DNA of 41,739 nt from Pseudomonadota bacterium. Lineage in GTDB: Bacteria; Pseudomonadota; Gammaproteobacteria; Burkholderiales; Gallionellaceae. Made by a program: the position numbers and the translations under genes. The DNA lies in contig JAJXUI010000025.1 of assembly GCA_021782995.1 (NCBI GenBank), positions 1-41,739 on the forward strand, in the 5' to 3' direction. This document shows, piece by piece, positions 1 through 7,907 of this stretch; position 1 is the stretch's first letter, and every line of letters begins with the position of its first letter. The notes beneath the pieces were generated by a model that saw nothing but the letters and a program-made list of their open reading frames with translations, was not told the origin of the DNA and made no database searches.

Positions 1-405
1 CCCTTGCTTGTCGATGCGCACGTTGCAGGCGCTTATCAATATCAATTTCCCGGTAAGCCCCGCATCCGGCTCTCTGACCGAAGTGCCATGCGCGGTGTTC
101 GCTTCAACTCGTTAAGCGACAACGCGCTCTTGCACTTCGCTTTTTACACGATTCCTGGTGTTTTATACACCGCGTTTTCAGGGATATACTTTTCCCTTTG
201 TCTTGCGCGTCTCCCGCAAATATTCATTCTTGTTCAACGGAGGCCCTAACCGAATCTAGCGTTAAATAGGCGACATCGCCTTGATTCGATAATGTCGCCT
301 AAATTCTATTGGCCAGTCAAGATTTCTTTGTAAATTCATATTTATCAGTATATTAACTATAAATTGTTCTGGACAATAAATTTAGGGCGACCTAAAATTT
401 TGCGG
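1..405. other. Integron-like region upstream of intI, no convincing gene
   Basis: No credible gene is seen. An 81-codon open frame at 4-249 has no recognisable protein features and resembles translated recombination-site sequence. Several heptamers fit or nearly fit the integron core consensus GTTRRRY/RYYYAAC: GTTAAGC at 111-117, GTTCAAC at 232-238, CCCTAAC at 244-250 (first base off consensus) and GTTAAAT at 261-267. A stretch from about 33 (GCTTATC) to 117 (GTTAAGC) has the spacing of a short attC with imperfect inner complementarity. Because intI starts at 406 and reads away, this is where attI and a cassette array would be expected. The identity of any single site is uncertain. Confidence 0.35.
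267..301. repeat. Perfect 10-bp inverted repeat beside candidate attI
   Basis: TAGGCGACAT at 267-276 is the exact reverse complement of ATGTCGCCTA at 292-301, with a 15-nt loop. A second pair, CGAATC at 251-256 and GATTCG at 283-288, overlaps it. The repeat begins on the last base of the GTTAAAT heptamer at 261-267 and lies about 105 bases before the integrase start. It could be an integrase-binding arm of attI, an operator for intI or a transcript hairpin; the sequence does not decide between these. Confidence 0.5.
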
Positions 406-1386
406 ATGGAACCTAAAGTCGTTTCTCAAGATTCCCCCAGGCTACTCGATAAAATGCGGGCGGAAATCCGTGTGCGTCACTATAGCATCCGTACGGAAGA
501 AACCTATCTCGAGTGGGCGCGCCGTTATATTTATTTCCATCATAAAAAGCATCCCAAAGATATGGGGGCAGATGAGGTGCAGGCTTTTTTAAGCCATCTT
601 GCAATGGAGCGCAAGGTTTCCCCTTCTACACAGAATCAGGCCAAGGCTGCCTTGCTCTTCCTTTATCGAGAGGTGCTGCACATCGAGTTGCCCTGGCTGG
701 ATGAGGTGGTGGCCGCAAAAATGGGCAAGCGCTTGCCTGTGGTGTTGACTCAGGTTGAAATGCGCCGATTGCTGAATGCGATGTCGGGCACGATGGGTCT
801 GGTGGCATCGCTGTTGTATGGCACGGGCATGCGCTTGCTTGAGGGCTTGCGCTTGCGCGTGAAGGATGTTGAATTTGAGCGGCGTGAAATCATTGTGCGC
901 GAAGGCAAGGGTAACAAGGACCGGGTGACCGTGCTGCCTGAGAATTTGATTCTGCCCATGCAGTTGCATCTGGCCAAGGTGAAGGCCTTGCACGAGAAAG
1001 ATCTGGATGCCGGCTTCGGTGCGGTGTATCTGCCTTATGCTTTGGAGCAAAAATATCCCAAAGGTGCGCAAAGCTGGGGCTGACAATATGTATTTCCTTC
1101 CAGTGTGCGCGCGGTTGATCCGCGCTCCGGCATCGAACGCAGGCATCATGTGAATGAAGCCAGTGTGCAAAGGGCGGTGCGCGAGGCGGCAAAGCTGGCG
1201 GAAATTCATAAGCCGGTCACGCCTCATGTGTTGCGCCATTCGTTTGCCACGCATCTGTTGCAGGTCGGGTATGACATCCGCACCGTGCAGGAGCTGCTGG
1301 GGCATTCGGATGTTTCCACCACGATGATCTACACGCATGTGTTGAACAAGGGTGGCAGGGGGGTGGTGAGTCCGCTTGATAATTGA
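406..1386 (+). pseudogene. intI: Integron integrase (IntI), interrupted by one in-frame TGA
   Basis: Tyrosine recombinase of the integron-integrase family, which inserts and excises gene cassettes at attI and attC sites. From ATG 406 the frame encodes the N-terminal SAM-like domain (HYSIRTEETYLEWARRYI) and the catalytic R143 (GTGMRLLEGL) and K171 (GKGNKDR). It also has the IntI-specific insertion (ALEQKYPKGAQSWG). A TGA at 1081-1083 (codon 226) stands where homologues, from memory, often have Trp. The same frame then continues to 1386 with the rest of the catalytic set: H274 and R277 ([10 protein letters not shown]), H300 (GHSDVS) and Y309 (MIYTHV). Full length would be about 325 residues, normal for IntI. 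The truncated product lacks the nucleophile, so it should be inactive. A TTG at 364 could extend the start but adds nothing family-like. One base change would restore the gene, so the lesion is recent or an assembly error. Confidence 0.93.
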
Positions 1387-1412
1387 ATATAACTTAATAT
1401 AATCATATAGAT

Positions 1413-1874
1413 ATGAAATTTCTGAAAATATTTGAGGCGTCGGCGATCATTGTTGCGTGCGCCTGGGTGGGCGGTATGTGGGCGATCGGTTATATCGCGG
1501 CGCCCGTGGTGTTTCATGTCATTCCGAACAAGATTTTGTCTGGCAATGTGGCGGGACAGATGTTTGCGGTGACAGCTTATGTGGGGCTGGTCTGTGCAGC
1601 ATGGTTGTTGCTGTGGAGCTGGGTGAAATACGGACAGGTCATGTTGCGACAGGCGATTGTGCGGGTCATTCTGGGCATGCTGGCTTTGGTGCTGACCGGG
1701 CAGTTCGCGATTCAACCCTTGCTGGTATCACTCAAGCAGGAGGCATTGCCGTTGCCTGTCATGCAGAGCCAGCTCGCCGCCCAGTTTGGCATGTGGCATG
1801 GCATTTCCAGCTTGATGTTCCTGGTGGCAAGCGTGTTGGGTGCGGTGCTGCTGCTCAAATTGCGCAAAATATAA
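1413..1874 (+). CDS. DUF4149 family inner-membrane protein
   Basis: A 153-residue integral membrane protein with four predicted helices at about residues 10-34, 50-70, 80-104 and 129-150. The first helix carries GGMWAIGYIAAPVVF, and the segment near residue 120 (QSQLAAQFGMWHGISS) matches my memory of DUF4149/TMEM205-like proteins of betaproteobacteria, whose function is unknown. Start at ATG 1413 follows an A/T-only stretch with no clear ribosome binding site. It lies 26 bases after the intI frame and is followed by two tandem hairpins, so it is probably expressed on its own. Family assignment is fairly sure; function is not known. Confidence 0.75.
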   Translation: MKFLKIFEASAIIVACAWVGGMWAIGYIAAPVVFHVIPNKILSGNVAGQMFAVTAYVGLVCAAWLLLWSWVKYGQVMLRQAIVRVILGMLALVLTGQFAIQPLLVSLKQEALPLPVMQSQLAAQFGMWHGISSLMFLVASVLGAVLLLKLRKI

Positions 1875-1924
1875 GCAAGCAGGCTGCTTGCCGATGAGGG
1901 GCTTGTTGCGTTTGCTGCAACAAG
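1875..1924 (+). terminator. Tandem hairpins after the DUF4149 gene
   Basis: The first hairpin is GCAAGCAG at 1875-1882 with CTGCTTGC at 1884-1891, starting directly after the stop codon. The second is CTTGTTGC at 1902-1909 with GCAACAAG at 1917-1924 (8 bp, 7-nt loop), followed by only a short TTT. They may end transcription or protect the transcript 3' end. The poor T tract keeps confidence low. Confidence 0.35.
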
Positions 1925-2009
1925 TTTGAACGAATATGCCTCAATAATATTGCACTCACTGATACGCTGAGTTACTCTTCACCGAATTATGATTAATCCG
2001 GGGGGAGTG

Positions 2010-2360
2010 ATGAAGCGATACACCATGTTTTCAGCAATTTGTGCATCCTGGCTGCTGGCGGCATGTGCACCCAGCATCCGCGGCACGATTACGCTGGTGG
2101 ACGCCAATAACCACCCCATCCCCGCCGAAGTCGCCACACCGGAAGGTGCCGTGGTGAACATGATCAATACCACTGAAGCCGTCGAGCAGGCATCGCACTC
2201 GGTGCTGGCGGGCGCTGACGGCAAGTTCGAGTCCGCCAAGGATGCCATCAAGAAAGGCAGTTACAAGGTGGAGGTGACACAGCTTGGTTATCAGACTGAA
2301 ACACGCAATGTGGAAGTCGGGACTTTCTCCAGCCCGACAGTGGATGTCAGTGTGCACTAG
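2010..2360 (+). CDS. Small lipoprotein with carboxypeptidase-regulatory-like domain, C-terminus cut by TAG
   Basis: Start ATG 2010 is chosen over ATG 1989 because a strong GGGGGGAG lies just upstream (1999-2006) and gives a clean lipoprotein signal, MKRYTMFSAICASWLLAAC. The lipobox is LAAC with Ala-Pro after the Cys, which favours the outer membrane. The mature part (GTITLVDANNHPIPAEV..., then GYQTETRNVEV) looks like a CarboxypepD_reg Ig-like beta-sandwich, a fold also predicted in the next gene. The frame stops at TAG 2358-2360, but the same frame continues with 32 protein-like codons to TAA 2457-2459, ending in GEVNIQPPSM. The natural product was therefore probably about 149 residues and has lost its C-terminal 33 positions. 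The gene heads the operon running to 13541. Function is unknown. Confidence 0.75.
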   Translation: MKRYTMFSAICASWLLAACAPSIRGTITLVDANNHPIPAEVATPEGAVVNMINTTEAVEQASHSVLAGADGKFESAKDAIKKGSYKVEVTQLGYQTETRNVEVGTFSSPTVDVSVH

Positions 2361-2512
2361 ATTCTGGAAACCAAGCGCCGGTCATTGCGCGGCGCGCGCA
2401 CGGACGAAGACAAGATCGTGAATCCGGGTGAAGTGAACATCCAGCCGCCCAGCATGTAAGTTTAAATTGTATCTGTCTGATTAAATAAGTATTTCAGGGT
2501 ATAGAGGGCTTT

Positions 2513-5071
2513 ATGGCGAATGCTATCCGTGTTGTGATCTTGCTTTTGTTAACCGTGCTGCTGCATGCCTGCGGCGACAAGGCGCCACCGATGGAGATGG
2601 AGGTGAATGTGTTGATGGCAGGCAAGCCGGTGCCGCATGCGAAGGTGATGATGGATGGCAATTTGCTGGGTGAAACCGGGGATAACGGACAGTTCAATAC
2701 TTCCATGAACCTGCTGCCGGGAAAACAGGTCAAGCTGGAAGCCTCTGCGGAGGTTGAAGGTTACGAAATGCAGCCGTGGAAAAGCGATTTCACGGTGAAG
2801 CTGCCCAATGACGGTGAAATCCTCAAGTATGTATTTGATGTCGAGCTCAAAGGTGCGCCATTTGTGGTGATTTCCACCCAGGAAAAGGGCGCGGCAGTGG
2901 CAGGCGCTGCGGTCAGGGTGAACGGTCTTGATGCCGGGGTGACCGATGGCGCGGGTAACCTGAAGTATGTTTATCAGCAAGGCGGCAAAGCTTCTGCACT
3001 GGTGGAGGTGAGCAAGAGCGGTTATTCGACATCCAGGCGTCAGGTGAGGCTGGAGCCGGCATTGAAGGTGTCGATGGATGTATTCAGGCAGGTGGCTGTC
3101 ACCTTTGAGGCGCTTAAGGATGAGTATGGCCGCGGCGCCGGCATCCAGGGAATTACGGTTTCGCTGGATGGCAAGGTCATTGGCAAGACCAATGACATGG
3201 GGGCGCTGGTTTACAACTATGCCGGGGATCTTAACAAGCAGCTAAGAGTGGCATACAGTGCCCCGGGTTATCTGCCTGCGCAATGGGTCACCAGGATGCA
3301 GCTTTCCGGCGGCACGACAGTGCGCCATTATTTCTACCCGGTTACGGTGAAGCCGATCAAGGTTGCCCTGTATCAGGTCAGTGGCAACACGCCCGGGGTG
3401 GACCTGAAGGAAATTACCACGCTGACCCAGTCTGCCCTGCGTACACAGCTGTTCCGGCAAAGTGTGTTTACCGAGGTTCCCGGTGAAACGCTGGCTCGCG
3501 AAATGAAGCATGCCGGCACCAGTATCGGCATCATGACGACCAAGGGATGGAACCAGACGCACATGCAGGGGCTGGTCAATATGGTGGTGGTGGGCAGTGT
3601 AGCCAAGGATGAACGGGGTTACCTGATCGAGGCGAAATTCCATTCTTCCAGTGGCAAACTGATCTACAGCCAGGTCATTCATGCTGATGGCAAGAGTGAT
3701 ATCAGCAGTGCGGCCAGGGAAATCGTGGCCAATGTGATCGAGCGTTTCCCGTTCGAGGGCATGGTGGTTGCGCTGAAGGATGACCGTTACGAAATCAATC
3801 TCGGCAAGGCATATGCGGTGTCGCGCGGTACCGAATTTGCGCTGCTGGGGGCGGATGCCGAGGCGACCAATACCATCCTTGTGGTGAAAAAGGCCGGTGA
3901 CAGCACCTCTTTGGCAGCGCTGGATGAAGGCCAGGCCAAAGTGAAAGTGCAGGTTGGCGACCGGGTGGTCAGGCGTGTGACAAAAGAGGGTGAGTCCAGC
4001 AGCCGCGGCAGCACGCGTGAGTCGGTTGTGCTCAAGGTCAGGGGCGGCACCGGCAAGGATGCCTCGCCTTTGGCTGGCGTGAATGTATACCTGAATAATG
4101 ACTGGGTTGGCACCACGGGGAGTGATGGCAATGCGCGCGTGACCATTCGTACCGGCAAGAACTATGACCTGATGCTGTATCGCCATGGTTACCAGCAGAT
4201 TACCCAGCGTCTGCGCGTGGAGAAGAACGGAGAAAGCCACCAGTATGCGATGGCGGCGAATTATGCCTTGTTCAAGGTCGAGTCATCGCCTTCAGGCGCC
4301 AGCGTTTATGTTGATGGCGAGCTGCTGGGCAAGACGCCGATCTCCGATGGCCGCCAGCTGGCGTTGGGATTCCATACAGTGCGCCTGCATGCAGGTGATA
4401 CCTATCGTGACTTCGAAGAGGTGATCGAGTTTGCGAAGAAGGTGGAAAACCGCACGGGTGCGAGCAAGATTGTGCTGTACAAGGACTACCTGAAGATTGG
4501 TGAAGCCGCCGAGGCCAAAGGCAATGTCGATGCGGCGATTTCCGCCTATGCTGCGACTGAGAAGGACCATCCTGACTATGCCAGCGCGCATCATCGCCTG
4601 GCCCAGCTCTATCTCGATGAAAAGGATGATTACGACAAGGCCATTCGGGAATTTGAAAATGTGCTGACCCTGCCGGAAAACGAGCAGCTGATCTACAAGC
4701 AGTATGCGGTGGCCTATACCAATCTTGGTCATGCCTATTATGAAAAGGGCAACCAGATGATGAACGTGAACCGGAACGATGCTGCGCAGTTTTACTCGAA
4801 GGCGGTGCAGAATCTGAAGGTGGCGCGGCAGAACACTCGCTTCTTCCCGGACGATGAATTTGACCAGGCATTGCACGACACCTACTACTACCTGGCGCTT
4901 TCCTACCAGAAGCTGTACATGATCAGCGGGCGCTCGAACATGCTGAATGATGCGAACCTGGCATGGCGGGATTACTTCGATTTCTTCCCCAAGTCGCTGG
5001 AGAACGACAGGACTTTTGTTGCACACCGCGAGACGGCAAGAAAATTCTGGAACCAGATCAAGGATAAATAA
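2513..5071 (+). CDS. Large outer-membrane lipoprotein with PEGA, Ig-like, CsgG/FlgT-like and TPR segments
   Basis: An 852-residue protein starting at ATG 2513 with GAGGG at 2504-2508. A signal peptide ends in the lipobox LHAC (Cys20; His at -2 is unusual), followed by Gly-Asp, so outer-membrane anchoring is likely. Three Ig-like or carboxypeptidase-regulatory-like units span roughly residues 27-110, 115-185 and 195-265. Residues about 285-480 contain an alpha/beta stretch (VKPIKVALYQVSG) and a segment (EGMVVALKDDRYEINLGKA) that recall CsgG/LpoB and FlgT_C; this is a weak match from memory. Another Ig-like unit spans about 500-580 and a clear PEGA domain 583-640 (SSPSGASVYVDGELLGKTPI). The C-terminus (about 665-850) is TPR-rich (AAISAYAATEKDHPDYASAH). 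It may be a surface-layer or peptidoglycan-facing scaffold for the operon. No catalytic residues were seen. Confidence 0.8.
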   Translation: MANAIRVVILLLLTVLLHACGDKAPPMEMEVNVLMAGKPVPHAKVMMDGNLLGETGDNGQFNTSMNLLPGKQVKLEASAEVEGYEMQPWKSDFTVKLPNDGEILKYVFDVELKGAPFVVISTQEKGAAVAGAAVRVNGLDAGVTDGAGNLKYVYQQGGKASALVEVSKSGYSTSRRQVRLEPALKVSMDVFRQVAVTFEALKDEYGRGAGIQGITVSLDGKVIGKTNDMGALVYNYAGDLNKQLRVAYSAPGYLPAQWVTRMQLSGGTTVRHYFYPVTVKPIKVALYQVSGNTPGVDLKEITTLTQSALRTQLFRQSVFTEVPGETLAREMKHAGTSIGIMTTKGWNQTHMQGLVNMVVVGSVAKDERGYLIEAKFHSSSGKLIYSQVIHADGKSDISSAAREIVANVIERFPFEGMVVALKDDRYEINLGKAYAVSRGTEFALLGADAEATNTILVVKKAGDSTSLAALDEGQAKVKVQVGDRVVRRVTKEGESSSRGSTRESVVLKVRGGTGKDASPLAGVNVYLNNDWVGTTGSDGNARVTIRTGKNYDLMLYRHGYQQITQRLRVEKNGESHQYAMAANYALFKVESSPSGASVYVDGELLGKTPISDGRQLALGFHTVRLHAGDTYRDFEEVIEFAKKVENRTGASKIVLYKDYLKIGEAAEAKGNVDAAISAYAATEKDHPDYASAHHRLAQLYLDEKDDYDKAIREFENVLTLPENEQLIYKQYAVAYTNLGHAYYEKGNQMMNVNRNDAAQFYSKAVQNLKVARQNTRFFPDDEFDQALHDTYYYLALSYQKLYMISGRSNMLNDANLAWRDYFDFFPKSLENDRTFVAHRETARKFWNQIKDK

Positions 5072-5102
5072 AGGCAGGTTTACCGATACAGGATGCTTTG
5101 AA

Positions 5103-6326
5103 GTGAACAGGATGTCTTCAGTGCTGATGTTGGTGATGCTGCAGGGGGTTGCGGCATGGCCGGCATTTGCTGCCGAGCTGGATGCTACCGTACCGGCCGG
5201 ACAGGCTGAGGTGGTTGTGCAGCAGCCTGCTGAGCCTGCATTGCCGGCAAAGTCGGAGTTTGAGGTGGTGGTGCCGGAATATGTCCGTGCGCTGACATCG
5301 TTCGAAAATGGCCGAAATGATTCCAACCCGGTATGGTCACCCAATGGCAAACTGATCGCATTCGAGCGCAGCCATGGCGAGAAGCGCGAAATCGTGATCG
5401 AACAGCTGGACGGGGCGCAGTTGCAGACAATTTATTTCCAGCTATCCGGCCTGGAGAAGGACAGCAAGCAGTCGCAGTTTTTCCTGCCGGGCATGACGGA
5501 GGACCCGAGTTACAACAGTGGGGTCAGCTGGGCGAAGGATGCAGGCCGGGTGGCGTTCATGAGCAATGGCGGGGAAGGCAATTATGATATCTACAGCCAG
5601 GTGCTGGGTGGCGCCATCCAGAGGCTGACCGATGACAGGGAGAAGGATGGGCTGGCGGACTGGTCTCCAACCGGCAACCAGATTGTGTTCATTTCCGGCC
5701 GCAGTGGTCGCGGCGATGTTTACCTGCTTGAACCGGACAAACATGTAGTCAGGCAGATTACGCGCGGCGACAAGCCCTATCTGTATCCGCGCTGGTCACC
5801 GGACGGCAAGAAGATCGCATTCATTTATGGCAGCACGGAAAATCACGATATTTATGTCATCGATGATCTGGCCAGGCCTTTCGACAGTCTGCGCCAGCTG
5901 ACTCGCTGGCGCTATGACGATCTGCGTCCCAGCTGGTCGCCGGACGGCCGGATGATTGCGTTTTATACCAATTTCAATGCCGCTGGCGACCTGAAGAAAT
6001 GGGCTCTGGCCGTGATTCATACTGATGGCAGTGATGGCGAGAATGGCATGCATCTCGAGGCGCAGATCGTGGCGACCGATGTGATCCCCGACATCGAGCA
6101 GGGGCCGGCCTGGCTGCCGGATGGCAGCGGACTGGTCTATGTCCGGGATGATGAGCTGGAGTACAACCCGATACATATTGTCGATATAGCCAGCCGCAAG
6201 ATCAGTTTGCTTAAGACGGATACCAAGATGAATCATGATATTGCCTGTGGTGCAAACGGTCTGATTGCATTCCGTGCACAGCATGAGCAGTGGGATCAGA
6301 TTTTCATCGCCAAGCTGAAGAAATAG
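5103..6326 (+). CDS. Periplasmic TolB-like WD40/PD40 beta-propeller protein
   Basis: GTG 5103 is chosen as start: AGGA at 5090-5093 is well spaced and the product begins MNRMSSVLMLVMLQGVAAW, a standard Sec signal peptide cleaved after AFA. The alternative ATG 5112 has no proper spacing. The mature protein has about six TolB-type blades with the VWSPNGKLIAF pattern, for example DWSPTGNQIVFISG, RWSPDGKKIAFIYG and SWSPDGRMIAFYT. It is 407 residues, close to TolB, but there is no tol-pal context: the neighbours are a PEGA lipoprotein, a TPR protein and a peptide importer. It is best called a TolB-like propeller, probably a protein-interaction module in the periplasm. It starts 31 bases after the previous gene. 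Confidence 0.8.
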   Translation: MNRMSSVLMLVMLQGVAAWPAFAAELDATVPAGQAEVVVQQPAEPALPAKSEFEVVVPEYVRALTSFENGRNDSNPVWSPNGKLIAFERSHGEKREIVIEQLDGAQLQTIYFQLSGLEKDSKQSQFFLPGMTEDPSYNSGVSWAKDAGRVAFMSNGGEGNYDIYSQVLGGAIQRLTDDREKDGLADWSPTGNQIVFISGRSGRGDVYLLEPDKHVVRQITRGDKPYLYPRWSPDGKKIAFIYGSTENHDIYVIDDLARPFDSLRQLTRWRYDDLRPSWSPDGRMIAFYTNFNAAGDLKKWALAVIHTDGSDGENGMHLEAQIVATDVIPDIEQGPAWLPDGSGLVYVRDDELEYNPIHIVDIASRKISLLKTDTKMNHDIACGANGLIAFRAQHEQWDQIFIAKLKK

Positions 6327-6329
6327 CCG

Positions 6330-7820
6330 ATGTCGATGCTGCTCAAACTGACGGCTGGCGGATTGTTGATGCTCATCGCCGGATTGGCATTGTCGTCGGA
6401 GGATGCGACAACCCGTGCGCTGCGTCTGTATGAGCGGCGGCATTACGAAGAAGCCGAGCAGTTGCTCAGGCCTGCCATGCCTGGCATGGAAGCAGGCCAG
6501 CGAGCGGCAGCCAGCCTTGCACTGGGCATGAATTATCTGGCGAGTGCAGAGCTGTATCAGGCATTGTTCCGGTCAGCGCTGTTGATTGAAGAGGATTATC
6601 TGAAGTTGCTGGCGAAACAGAGGACTGGTAAGCCCAGCCGGTATGTGGAGCTGTATCTGGGACAGGTGCTGTCCGAGTCGGGACGGAGTGGCGAAGCGGT
6701 AAAGCATTTTCGCAAGTTTGCCGGGCTGGAGGGCGTGCCTGCCGAAGCTGGAAGTGCGGTCAGGGCCGAAATCGCGGCTGATCTGGTGCGCAAGGGACAA
6801 GTTCAGCGGGCATTGCATGAGCTTGCAGGCATGAGCGAGGGGAATGATGCCACGCGCTCGGCGCTGGCGGGTGTATATGCGATGGCAGCAGCGAAGGAAA
6901 TGAAACCGGAAGACATCGCGGATGCAGTGCAGCGTACGCTGAAAGTTGCGGGTAAGCATCCTGAACGACGTGTGCTGAGAAACTTGCTGCGGGTTTATGC
7001 ATACAGTGGCAGCATGGGCAAAGCGCTGGATCTGCTGCAGGGCGCAGATCTGGGGGAGGCATCTATCGTGGAGGAGCTGGGAAATTCCAAGTCCATCAGC
7101 TTTTATGACACCAGTCTGTTTGATGACTTGTATCGTGTCCATGTTGCGGCGGCAGAAATGTATTTGAAGCAGGCCGCAAATGACACAGGATTGGCGGGAA
7201 CGGCGGCATATTACCTGGCAGTTGCAAATTTGCTGCAAGGCAGGGGTGAGGCGGCGCAGGAATATTTCGCCAGGACACTGGAGTCCGGGAAATTGCCGCC
7301 GGCAATTCGTGTCATGGCACAGGCCGGACAGGCGCGTGCGCAATATATGGCAGGCAGGAAGGCGGATGCAGCTGCAGCATGGACTTCCCTGCAGGCAGGC
7401 CGGCAGGAGGATCCTGTGCTGATGTCGGTCATCCTTAACGCCTGCACGGATGCACATGCGGATTGCGGCAAGCTGGAAAAGCCAGCCCTTGTGCTCGCCG
7501 AGAAAGGCGAAGGCAAGCGCTTTTTTCCGCTGTATTCGGCATTGGGCAGGTACTACCTGCGGGAAAGGAAATATGCACAGGCATTCCAGTATCTGGAGGC
7601 AGGGCGGGACAAATCGTACAAAAACAAGATAGAGGCGAATGATCCGCTGATGATGGTGAGTCTGGCCGAGGCGTGTTACCGCAACAGGAAGTTTTCGGAA
7701 AACCTGGAAATTTACTTCGAACTGGGCAAGCAGTTTCCGGTGGTGAGGCAGATACAGGATGCGATGCAGGGGATATATGCCATGGAGCATCGCAGTGCCG
7801 GTGAGGTCAAGATCTTTTAG
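6330..7820 (+). CDS. Secreted tetratricopeptide-repeat protein
   Basis: A 496-residue protein beginning 3 bases after the propeller gene, so translation is probably coupled. A signal peptide (MSMLLKLTAGGLLMLIAGLA, cleavage near LSS-ED) is followed by alpha-helical repeats along the whole length. Clear TPR-like units include RLYERRHYEEAEQLLRPA (near residue 32), YVELYLGQVLSESGRSGEA (near 105), AAYYLAVANLLQGRGEAAQ (near 290) and SALGRYYLRERKYAQAFQYL (near 403). No enzymatic motif was seen. In this operon it is probably a periplasmic adaptor binding the lipoprotein or propeller. Function is otherwise unknown. Confidence 0.75.
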   Translation: MSMLLKLTAGGLLMLIAGLALSSEDATTRALRLYERRHYEEAEQLLRPAMPGMEAGQRAAASLALGMNYLASAELYQALFRSALLIEEDYLKLLAKQRTGKPSRYVELYLGQVLSESGRSGEAVKHFRKFAGLEGVPAEAGSAVRAEIAADLVRKGQVQRALHELAGMSEGNDATRSALAGVYAMAAAKEMKPEDIADAVQRTLKVAGKHPERRVLRNLLRVYAYSGSMGKALDLLQGADLGEASIVEELGNSKSISFYDTSLFDDLYRVHVAAAEMYLKQAANDTGLAGTAAYYLAVANLLQGRGEAAQEYFARTLESGKLPPAIRVMAQAGQARAQYMAGRKADAAAAWTSLQAGRQEDPVLMSVILNACTDAHADCGKLEKPALVLAEKGEGKRFFPLYSALGRYYLRERKYAQAFQYLEAGRDKSYKNKIEANDPLMMVSLAEACYRNRKFSENLEIYFELGKQFPVVRQIQDAMQGIYAMEHRSAGEVKIF

Positions 7821-7907
7821 GGTGGGTGAAGAATGAAAATTGCTGTCGATAATAAAGCATTAGAAGGCGCTTGCAAGGCGCGCATGAAGTTATTGGGGAG
7901 ATTTGTC

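Noticed and set aside
4..249. 81-codon open frame at the left edge
   Set aside because: No binding site, no domain and an odd composition; it overlaps integron-like recombination sequence.
589..1338. Long leftward open frame opposite intI
   Set aside because: It is antisense to a well-supported integrase and has low-complexity His/Gln-rich content typical of shadow frames.
3242..4240. 332-codon leftward open frame
   Set aside because: Antisense shadow of the PEGA/TPR lipoprotein gene; no signal, domain or binding site.
5103..6326. Calling the propeller gene tolB
   Set aside because: No tolQRA or pal neighbours and a different N-terminal half; only the blade pattern is shared.
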